Below are positions 33,451-40,058 of a DNA stretch of 64,000 nt, in pieces. Origin of the DNA: Streptomyces wuyuanensis (GTDB lineage Bacteria; Actinomycetota; Actinomycetes; Streptomycetales; Streptomycetaceae); contig NZ_FNHI01000009.1 of NCBI RefSeq assembly GCF_900103455.1, forward strand, positions 207,955-271,954. Direction: 5' to 3'. Both the position numbers and the translations under genes were made by a program. Position 1 is the first letter of the stretch, and every line of letters starts with the position of its first letter. A model generated the notes under the pieces. That model worked only from the letters and a program-made list of their open reading frames with translations, did no database searches and was not told the DNA's origin.

Positions 33451-34365
33451 GTGGACCCGCTGGAGGACGTACTGGCCCTGCTGGAGACGCGGAGCCATCT
33501 GTCGACGAATCTGCTGGCGGGCGGGGAATGGGCCGTCAGGTTCGCCGCCCCCTCCGGGGTGAAGTTCAACGCCGTCCGCCGCGGCCGCTGCCTGCTGGAG
33601 GTCGACGGCGTCGAGGAGCCCCTGTGGTTGTCGGAGGGCGACTGCTATCTCCTCACCCGCGCAAGGGGCTTCACCCTCCGCAGCGGGCCCGGAGTGGTTC
33701 CCGTCGAGGCCGGTCCGGTGTTCGCGAAGGCCGAGGACGGGGTCGCGCGGACCGGCGACGGCGACGACGCACTGCTGATCGGCGGCCGTTTCTCGTTCGG
33801 CGCGCGGGCCCAGGAACTCCTGCTGGACGCGCTCCCCCCGGTCGTGCACGTACCGGCCGCGTCGAGCCAGGCGGAGACCGTGCGATGGGCGCTCGCCACG
33901 ATCGACGACGAGCTGAGGGACGGACGGATGGGCTCGACGCTCGTGGCGGAGCAACTGGCGGTCGTGATGCTCGTCCACGTCCTGCGGCTGCACCTGGCCC
34001 GCGAGCCGCGCACGGTCTCGGGCTGGCTGGCCGGTCTCGGCGACCCCGTGGTGGCGGCCGCCCTGGCGTCCATGCACGAGGAGCCGGCGCACCCCTGGAC
34101 GGTGGCGGAACTGGCACGCCGCGGCGCCGTGTCCCGTTCGACCCTCGCGGCGCGCTTCAAGAGCACGGTCGGCCGGGGGCCGCTGGAGTACCTCACCGGC
34201 TGGCGTCTCGAACTCGCGTCCAAGCGCCTGCGGGAGGGCAGCGGCACGGTCGCGGCCATCGCGCGTGACGTCGGGTACGGCTCCGAGAGCGCGCTCAGCA
34301 CGGCCTTCAAACGCGTCGTCGGAGTCTCGCCGCGCGACTACCGCAACGCGTCGGCGGCCGGCTGA
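33451..34365 (+). CDS. AraC-family transcriptional regulator
   Basis: The 304-residue protein has an N-terminal cupin-like ligand domain (RGRCLLEVDGVEEPLWLSEGDCYLL) and a C-terminal double helix-turn-helix (WTVAELARRGAVSRSTLAARFKSTVG, then VAAIARDVGYGSESALSTAFKRVVGVSPRDYR). It starts with GTG behind AGGAG. The ligand domain matches the cupin group usually found beside a divergent SDR/oxidoreductase, as at 32266 here. Confidence 0.92.
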   Translation: MDPLEDVLALLETRSHLSTNLLAGGEWAVRFAAPSGVKFNAVRRGRCLLEVDGVEEPLWLSEGDCYLLTRARGFTLRSGPGVVPVEAGPVFAKAEDGVARTGDGDDALLIGGRFSFGARAQELLLDALPPVVHVPAASSQAETVRWALATIDDELRDGRMGSTLVAEQLAVVMLVHVLRLHLAREPRTVSGWLAGLGDPVVAAALASMHEEPAHPWTVAELARRGAVSRSTLAARFKSTVGRGPLEYLTGWRLELASKRLREGSGTVAAIARDVGYGSESALSTAFKRVVGVSPRDYRNASAAG

Positions 34366-34391
34366 GAAGCGGTGCCCCGGCGCCGCCCCGC

Positions 34392-34459
34392 CACCCGGAG
34401 CGAAGAGCCACCGCCACCCGGGCGCAGAGCCGCCGCCCCCCGGGGCGCAGAGCCGCCGG
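34392..34459. repeat. Three imperfect 22-23 bp tandem repeats
   Basis: Units of the type CACCCGGGCGCAGAGCCGCCGC recur at about 34392, 34415 and 34437 in the convergent interval after the AraC gene. The interval to 34581 has no gene. Confidence 0.5.
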
Positions 34460-34581
34460 CACCGCCCGGCCCCTGGGCAGCGGACCAGCCGGACACCGCC
34501 CGGGCGGGGCCTCGGCCCTGCGGGGCACCGCCGCGCCCGGGCCGCCCGGCGGCGGTTGCCCGCAGGCGGCCGCCCGCGTGT

Positions 34582-35241
34582 TCACTCCGCCCGCTGCGGC
34601 CCGCGCCCCGGGCGCCGTTCCTCGAAGGCGCGCACCTCCTCGACCGCCCGCACCGGGACCGCGTCCTGCTCGGCCCCGAGCTGCCGGGAGATCTGCAGCG
34701 ACGTCCGGGACATCGCCGCGACGACGAACGGCAGACGGTCGGGGGACAGACGCCCCCTCGGTGCGGACACATGAACCGCGGCGGTCACGCTCCCCGTCGC
34801 GTCGACCACGGGGGTGGCGAGGCCCAGGATCCCCTCGACGCTCTCCCCGTCGCTGACGCTGTAGCCGCGCTCCCGGATGGTCTCGAACTCCTCACGCAGC
34901 CGGTCGCGGTTCACGAGGGTGTACGGAGTGAACTGCTCCAGCCGCGGCGCCTGGAGGACCCGCTGCTCAAGATCGGGACTGTACGCCGCCACCAGCTTGC
35001 CGACGGCCGAGCCGTGCAGCGGCCGCTGCCCGCCGAGCTTCATGACAACCGAGAGGGTCTGGCCCGCCTCCTGCCGGTCCGCGTAGACGACACTGCTGCC
35101 GCTGCGCACCGCCAGGTAGGTGTTCTCGTTGATCTCCTCGCACAGTTCGGCCAGGTAAGGCCGGCTGACGTGGCGGATGTCGACGCTGTCGACGATGGAC
35201 AGGGCCAGCACGACGGAGCGGGGGCCCGTACCTGCGTCCAC
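34582..35241 (-). pseudogene. IclR-family regulator lacking its DNA-binding domain
   Basis: About 219 residues remain, beginning GPRSVVLALSIVDSVDIRHVSRPYL, which is the linker and effector-binding domain of IclR proteins, and continuing through DRQEAGQTLSVVMKLG, PLHGSAVGKL and GYSVSDGESVEGI. The usual N-terminal winged helix of about 75 residues is missing. The open frame further upstream is arginine-rich shadow sequence. The break at about 35240 coincides with the broken end of the SDR fragment on the opposite strand. A GTG at 35241 could start a domain-only product. It is read as a truncated gene. Confidence 0.75.
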
Positions 35242-35243
35242 GC

Positions 35244-35615
35244 GACGACGGCGGCTCCCGCATCGTCGTCGTGACCAGCCGCGACGGGCTCGGCTGGCCG
35301 AGCCGCCCGGCCCTGGCCGCGGAGAGCGGGGCGCTGGTCTCCGTGGCGCGCAGCCTGGCGCTGAAACTCGGCCGCACGGGGACCACGGTGAACGTGGTCG
35401 CCGCGCTGCCGCCCGAGGGCAGCCCGCTGCGCGGCGCCGGCCGTCCCGAGAACACCCACCTGTACGAGCCCGAGGCCCTCGCACCGCAGCCGGTGACGGC
35501 ACAGGACATCGCCGAGACGGCCGCGTCCCTCCTGGACGGGCGCAGCGGCTACGTCACCGGCCAGGTCCTGTACTGCTGCGGCGGCGCGAGCCTGCTGTCG
35601 AGCCTGTCCGTCTGA
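35244..35615 (+). pseudogene. SDR C-terminal fragment (5' end lost)
   Basis: The frame opens abruptly inside an SDR, at GGSRIVVVTSRDG, and runs through RSLALKLGRTGTTVNVVAALPP to a normal SDR ending (GYVTGQVLYCCGGASLL). The NAD-binding half of about 130 residues is absent. Against the SDR encoded directly downstream, the catalytic Tyr and Lys positions are Leu and Ser, so the parent was probably a non-catalytic SDR. It lies 36 bp before the intact SDR at 35652 and was probably once its partner. Confidence 0.75.
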
Positions 35616-35651
35616 GCGGGAACCACCATGGAACACAACGAAGGACACACG

Positions 35652-36440
35652 ATGGAACGCGACGGACAGGGCATCGCCGGGAGGGACCTCGCCGGGCAGG
35701 TCGCCGTCGTCACCGGGGCCGCCAGCGGGATCGGACTGGCCGTGGCCCGCGAGTTCGCCGCCGCCGGGGCGAAGGTGGCGATCGCCGACATCGACGCCGG
35801 CCGCGCGGAGGACGCGGCGCAGCGGCTGGCCGCGACGGGAGCCGAGGCGGTGGGACTGCGCGTCGACGTCTCCTCGCGCGAGGCGGTGGCGGCCCTCTTC
35901 TCCGGCGTCGAGGAGCGGCTCGGCCCGGTGGACGTGCTGGTGAACAACGCGGGCATCAGCATCGACCACGGCATCCGCCGGATCACCGACGAGGAGTGGC
36001 GGCGGACCCACGCCGTGAACCAGACCGGTGTCTTCCTCTGCAGCCAGGCGGCCGCGGCCTCGATGATCCCCCGGCGGAAGGGACGGATCGTCAATGTGGC
36101 GTCCCGCGCCTGGCTCGGCTGGTACGGGCAGCTCACCTACGCCTCCTCCAAGGGCGGCGTCGTCTCGGCCACCCGGTCACTCGCCATCGAACTGGCGAAG
36201 CACGGCATCACCGTCAACTGCCTGGCCCCCGGCCTGATCGACACCCCGCTCCTGCGCCGTGAGCCCCACGAGGTCATGGACCGGCTGATGCTGGCCCAGC
36301 CCATGGGCACCCTCGGCGACCCGGCGGACGTCGCCTGGGCCGCGCGCTGGTTCGCCTCCCCCGCGAGCCGGTCGGTCACGGGCCAGGTCCTGTACGTCTG
36401 CGGCGGCAAGAGCCTGTACGCCCAGCCGGCGCGGGCCTGA
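35652..36440 (+). CDS. Short-chain dehydrogenase/reductase
   Basis: The 262-residue SDR is complete: TGAASGIG, VLVNNAGIS, catalytic Ser in VASRAWLG, TYASSKGG with Tyr and Lys, and NCLAPGLIDTP. The ATG at 35652 has AAGGA 6 nt upstream; an ATG at 35628 would add 8 residues. It directly follows a truncated SDR with similar C-terminal sequence (VTGQVLY.CGG), suggesting an old paralogous pair. A bidirectional terminator follows. Confidence 0.9.
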   Translation: MERDGQGIAGRDLAGQVAVVTGAASGIGLAVAREFAAAGAKVAIADIDAGRAEDAAQRLAATGAEAVGLRVDVSSREAVAALFSGVEERLGPVDVLVNNAGISIDHGIRRITDEEWRRTHAVNQTGVFLCSQAAAASMIPRRKGRIVNVASRAWLGWYGQLTYASSKGGVVSATRSLAIELAKHGITVNCLAPGLIDTPLLRREPHEVMDRLMLAQPMGTLGDPADVAWAARWFASPASRSVTGQVLYVCGGKSLYAQPARA

Positions 36441-36459
36441 GCGGCGGACGACGGTGTGG

Positions 36460-36491
36460 GCGCCGGACCGTTGCGGGGAACGGTCCGGCGC
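36460..36491. terminator. Bidirectional terminator
   Basis: GCGCCGGACCGTT and its complement form 13-bp perfect arms around a 6-nt loop, between the convergent SDR (stop 36440) and FAD-oxidase (stop 36527) genes. Confidence 0.85.
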
Positions 36492-36526
36492 TCGGGCGCG
36501 GTGCGGGTGGTGCGGGTTCCGGTGCC

Positions 36527-37834
36527 TCAGACGGCCCACGGCCGCAGCGCCCGGTCCGGGTCGTAGCGTTCCCGGAGAGCGGTGACGCGGTCCCCCGTAG
36601 CGCCCGGGTAGGCGCGGCGGAAGGCCGCCTCGTCGGGGTTGCTCTCGAAGTTCACGTAGGCGCCGTCGGTGTGCGGGGCGACGCCCTTCCAGGCGGCCTC
36701 CAGGGCCCGGCGGCCGCCGGGCGGGAACGCCGTCGCGATCACCAGGGTCCGCTGGTGGCGGTGGGCGTACGCGGTGGCCGACGGGTCGGTGTCGTTGACG
36801 GCGCCGCCGACGGACCGCAGCTGGACCATGGCCGCCCCGGGACCCGATGCCGCCGTGACGAGCGCGCGTGCCGCGTCCGGGGTCATGTCGGTGAGCAGGC
36901 CGTTGGTCGTGGTGGCCGGCATCTGCCCGGTGTTGGGGTGCAGATGGTTCGTCGGCACCAGCGCCGTGTAGGGGACGACATGGGCCTGCCCGCCCAGCAA
37001 CTCGCCCAGACCCAGCAGTGGTTCGAGGCCCGCGCGGATGACCCGCGGGCTGTCGGAGGCCACCACGGCCGTGACGAAGGCGCTCGTGGAAGCGCCCTGC
37101 GAGGCGAGTACCACCGCGGTCGTCAGCTCTCTCGGGGCCTCGGCCATGGCGGCGGCCCAGCGGCGCAGTGCGGAACCACGCGGGTCCACGTCGACCGCGA
37201 GCTGGGCCAGTCCGACGGCGCCGAGCTCGATCGCCTCGATCTCGAACGCCACGGCGATGCCCGTGCCGGCGCCGGCCCCGCGCATCGCCCAGAACAGGTC
37301 CGGCTCGTGCGAAGGATCGGCGCGTACCGCCGAGCCGTCCGCCAGGACCACCTCGACAGCCCGGATCCGGTCGACCGTGAGCCCGTAGTGCCGGACGAAC
37401 CAGCCCACGCCGCCGCCGGTGGCGAGTCCTCCGACGCCGACGTTGCCGTGGTCGCCGGAGCTGATGGCGAGCCCGTGGGGGGCGAGGGCACGGGCGACCG
37501 CGGCCCAGCGGGCGCCGGCTTCCACGCGGACGAGGCCGGTGGCGCGGTCGAGGACGTCGACGCGGCGCATCGCGCCGAGGTCGATGACGAGGCCGTCGTT
37601 GTTCGTGGCACGCCCCGTGAGCCCGTGGCCGCCGCTGCGGACGGCGACCGGCAGGCCCCGCTCCCGGGCGAGCCGCAGGGCCTCGGCGATGTCCGCGGCG
37701 GACTCGGGCAGCACCACCGCGGCCGGACCGCCGACGGTCGTGTAGGTCGAACGCAGCAGGGGGTAGCGGTTGTCGCCCGGCGTCACCACCTTGCCGGTGA
37801 GCGGGGACGGCACGGCGTCGGGCAGCAGGGTCAT
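36527..37834 (-). CDS. FAD-linked oxidoreductase of the BBE/VAO type
   Basis: The 435-residue protein has the PCMH FAD fold: AVRSGGHGLTGRATN with the His that normally carries the 8-alpha FAD link, GNVGVGGLATGGGVGWFVRHYGL, and a C-terminal YDPDRALRPW. The Cys that gives bicovalent flavin in berberine-bridge enzymes is replaced by His in the aligned position (SSGDHGNVGVGG). Its start overlaps the LLM gene stop (ATGA), so the two are co-translated. It corresponds to the C-terminal half of the fusion protein at 40059-42302. Confidence 0.9.
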   Translation of the reverse strand: MTLLPDAVPSPLTGKVVTPGDNRYPLLRSTYTTVGGPAAVVLPESAADIAEALRLARERGLPVAVRSGGHGLTGRATNNDGLVIDLGAMRRVDVLDRATGLVRVEAGARWAAVARALAPHGLAISSGDHGNVGVGGLATGGGVGWFVRHYGLTVDRIRAVEVVLADGSAVRADPSHEPDLFWAMRGAGAGTGIAVAFEIEAIELGAVGLAQLAVDVDPRGSALRRWAAAMAEAPRELTTAVVLASQGASTSAFVTAVVASDSPRVIRAGLEPLLGLGELLGGQAHVVPYTALVPTNHLHPNTGQMPATTTNGLLTDMTPDAARALVTAASGPGAAMVQLRSVGGAVNDTDPSATAYAHRHQRTLVIATAFPPGGRRALEAAWKGVAPHTDGAYVNFESNPDEAAFRRAYPGATGDRVTALRERYDPDRALRPWAV

Positions 37835-38742
37835 CGCCCGCTCCGTACGGCCTCGACCCGTTCGCGCACGGCGGGGACGACTTCCTCGGCGAAGAGGGCG
37901 AGCTGCCGTTCCGCGGACGCGGCCGGCCAGAAGACGAACGTGTCGAAGCCGAGGTCCACCGCCCACCCGGTGAGGGTGTCCACCCACGTGGGGACGTCGC
38001 CGTACAGCCCTCCGGCGGGCCGGCCGCGGCCCGCGGGTTCCCCGATCGCCCCGAGCACGTTGTAGATGCGCCGGATCTCCTTCGGGGCGCGGCCCGCGGC
38101 CGCTGCGGCCTCGTCGACGATCAGCTGCCGGGAGGGCACCTCGTCCGGGGGCACGTAGATGTTCAGCGGGGAGATCCAGCCGTCGGCGGCACGCCCGGCG
38201 ACGCCCAGCATCTTCGGCTTCTGGGCACCGAGCCAGAGCGGGACCGGTGCCGGGGGCACGGGTCCGGCCCGGTAGCCCTCGACGGTGTGGTGGTCGCTGC
38301 GCAGCCGGACCGGTCCGCCGGCCAGCGCCCCGCGCATCAGCCCGAGGGACTCCTCGGTGAAGGCGACCATGGCGGCGCCGCGGCGCGGGACGCCGCCCAT
38401 CGAGGCGATGGCGTCGGCGAAGGCCCCTCCGCCCACGCCCAGCCGCATCCGGCCGCCGGTGAGGACGCTCAGGGAGGCGGCGGCCTTGGCGAGCATCGCC
38501 GGCGGGCGCAGCTGGAGGTCGGCGACGTCGGTGAGGAGGCCGATGCGGCTGGTGGTGGTGGCGAGATGACTGATGAGCGTCCAGGTGTCGAGGTGCCCGG
38601 GCTGGTACGGGTGGTCCTGGACGGCGAGGTGGTCGAGTCCGGCCGTGTCGGCGAGGCGGGCGAGGCGGCGGGTCGCGTCGATCGCCGCGGCGTCCGGATC
38701 GAGGCTCAGCCCGAAGGTGATCGGGTGTCCGTAGTCGGTCAT
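37831..38742 (-). CDS. LLM-class (luciferase-like) flavin oxidoreductase
   Basis: The 303-residue protein has the bacterial luciferase-like barrel: AVQDHPYQPGHLDTWTLISHLA, LQLRPPAMLAKAAASLSVLTGGRMRLGVGGGAF and WLGAQKPKMLGVAGRAADGW. The start MTDYGHP was chosen by comparison with MADYGHE of the fusion protein; a longer start at 38778 lies inside the operator region. It should use F420 or FMN. It is coupled to the FAD oxidase gene and divergent from an HxlR regulator. Confidence 0.9.
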   Translation of the reverse strand: MTDYGHPITFGLSLDPDAAAIDATRRLARLADTAGLDHLAVQDHPYQPGHLDTWTLISHLATTTSRIGLLTDVADLQLRPPAMLAKAAASLSVLTGGRMRLGVGGGAFADAIASMGGVPRRGAAMVAFTEESLGLMRGALAGGPVRLRSDHHTVEGYRAGPVPPAPVPLWLGAQKPKMLGVAGRAADGWISPLNIYVPPDEVPSRQLIVDEAAAAAGRAPKEIRRIYNVLGAIGEPAGRGRPAGGLYGDVPTWVDTLTGWAVDLGFDTFVFWPAASAERQLALFAEEVVPAVRERVEAVRSGR

Positions 38743-38791
38743 GCCGTCCACGGTGGCGGCACCGGTACCATTGACCAAAGCGAAGATTAGC

Positions 38792-38806
38792 TACTAACAT
38801 TTAGTA
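38792..38806. promoter_or_regulatory. HxlR-type operator
   Basis: TACTAA-CAT-TTAGTA is a perfect inverted repeat ending 2 nt before the HxlR GTG start and 50 bp from the LLM start. Its TACTAA/TTAGTA form matches sites bound by HxlR/YodB-type regulators. It probably controls both genes. Confidence 0.6.
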
Positions 38807-38807
38807 A

Positions 38808-39185
38808 GTGGATTCGGTGACGAACACTCCCGTGCGACCCGCCCGAGAGGGCCGGGCGATCGACGACAGCGCGTGCCCCGACCTCCAGGGCGCCCTCGAA
38901 CTCGTCGGGCGCCGGTGGACCGGCGCCGTTCTGACGGCCGCGACGCACGGCGCCGAGCGCTTCGGCGAGTACCGCACCCTGGTCGACGGCATCTCCGACC
39001 GGCTGCTCTCCCAGCGCCTGAAGGAACTCGAGGCGGAAGGGCTGATCGAGCGGACCGTGATCCCCTCCACGCCCGTGCAGATCCGCTACCGCCTCGCCCC
39101 GGACGGCCACGCCCTCATCGCGGCCCTGCAGCCACTGGCACGGTGGAGCGCACTGCGCTCGGCGCCGCGCGGAACGAGGCACTGA
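38808..39185 (+). CDS. HxlR-family transcriptional regulator
   Basis: The 125-residue winged-helix protein has the HxlR pattern: CPDLQGALELVGRRWTGAVL, ERFGEYRTLVDGISDRLLSQRLKELEAEGLIERTVIPSTPVQIRYRLAPDG. A Cys near the start of this domain is at the position used by redox-sensing members. The start is GTG directly after a palindrome. It is divergent from the LLM/FAD-oxidase pair, which it probably represses. Confidence 0.9.
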   Translation: MDSVTNTPVRPAREGRAIDDSACPDLQGALELVGRRWTGAVLTAATHGAERFGEYRTLVDGISDRLLSQRLKELEAEGLIERTVIPSTPVQIRYRLAPDGHALIAALQPLARWSALRSAPRGTRH

Positions 39186-39231
39186 CACCAGCCGCTTCAC
39201 GTACCGTCCGGACCCGGAGCCCGCGCACCCT

Positions 39232-39885
39232 TCAGGACCGGAGCCGAACCAGCACCTCGTCCAGGTCGAGCTCCGGCGCGAGGGAGCGCGCGCTGCGGAT
39301 CGCGCCCTCCAGGAGTTCCACGAGCGCTTCGACCACAGCGTCCGTCCCGACGGCACGGCCGTCCTTCAGCCACTGGAGCGTCATCTCGTCGGCGGCCGCC
39401 GTGAAGGCGCACATGGCGGGCCGGACGGCGGCATCGTCCGGATCCAGACCGAGCAGCCCGCAGATGGCGCGCACACCGTCGCGGCGCGCCGACTCGAAGG
39501 CCTGCCAGGCCACTTCCGTGACCTCGGCGGGGCGGAGGATCAGGTTCAGCGCGAGGGCCTCGTGCCCGGCCAGGAATTCGAGGTGGGCACGGAACCGCTC
39601 ACGGATCCGTTCGGCCGGCGGCGCATCGGAACCGGTGTCCTGGGCGGCCCGCAGCAGGCGGCCCGCCTCGCGCACGGCTTCGGCGTAGAGCCCTTCCTTG
39701 CCGTTGAAGTGGTGCGACAGCAGTCCGTGGGCGACTCCGGCGGAGCGGGCGATGCCGCCGATGGTGACTTCCGCGTAGGGGCGCCGGGAGAAGGCGTCCA
39801 GCGCGGCCGCGAGCAACTTGCGCCGGGTCTGTTCGGCGGCCAACTGCCGCCGCGTCGGAGGCCTGTCCGCCCCGGGTCGCGTCAC
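39232..39885 (-). CDS. TetR-family transcriptional regulator
   Basis: The 217-residue protein has a TetR helix-turn-helix (TRRKLLAAALDAFSRRPYAEVTIGGIARSAGVAHGLLSHHFNGKEGLYAEAV). GTG at 39885 has GGGAGGGAG 5 nt upstream; the longer open frame up to 39993 would cover its own operator and is rejected. It converges on the HxlR gene and diverges from the LLM-FAD fusion gene. Two strong palindromes in the 174-bp interval are likely its binding sites. Confidence 0.9.
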   Translation of the reverse strand: MTRPGADRPPTRRQLAAEQTRRKLLAAALDAFSRRPYAEVTIGGIARSAGVAHGLLSHHFNGKEGLYAEAVREAGRLLRAAQDTGSDAPPAERIRERFRAHLEFLAGHEALALNLILRPAEVTEVAWQAFESARRDGVRAICGLLGLDPDDAAVRPAMCAFTAAADEMTLQWLKDGRAVGTDAVVEALVELLEGAIRSARSLAPELDLDEVLVRLRS

Positions 39886-39971
39886 CTGTACTCCCTCCCG
39901 GCCGGCCGCACCGACCGATCCGCGCCAGCGTAGCCGAACCCTCCGGTGGCTCCGTCGCACGTCGGCGCCGC

Positions 39972-39988
39972 GTTCAAGTACATTGAAC
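39972..39988. promoter_or_regulatory. TetR operator candidate 1
   Basis: GTTCAA-N5-TTGAAC is a perfect 6-bp-arm palindrome, 87 bp from the TetR start. It lies just before a second, longer palindrome in the same AT-rich stretch. Confidence 0.6.
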
Positions 39989-39991
39989 AGC

Positions 39992-40016
39992 ATTCATTGA
40001 CTTCCATTCAATGAAT
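39992..40016. promoter_or_regulatory. TetR operator candidate 2
   Basis: ATTCATTGA-N7-TCAATGAAT has perfect 9-bp arms and lies 43 bp upstream of the fusion gene ATG, over the expected promoter. Its AT-content stands out in this DNA. Confidence 0.65.
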
Positions 40017-40058
40017 ATTGGGCGACTCGCCCGGACCGACTGATCACTGGAGACGGAC

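Noticed and set aside
34582..35502. Full-length reading of the IclR frame to 35502
   Set aside because: Upstream of about 35241 the frame is arginine-rich and lies antisense to the SDR fragment, with no helix-turn-helix; a truncation fits better.
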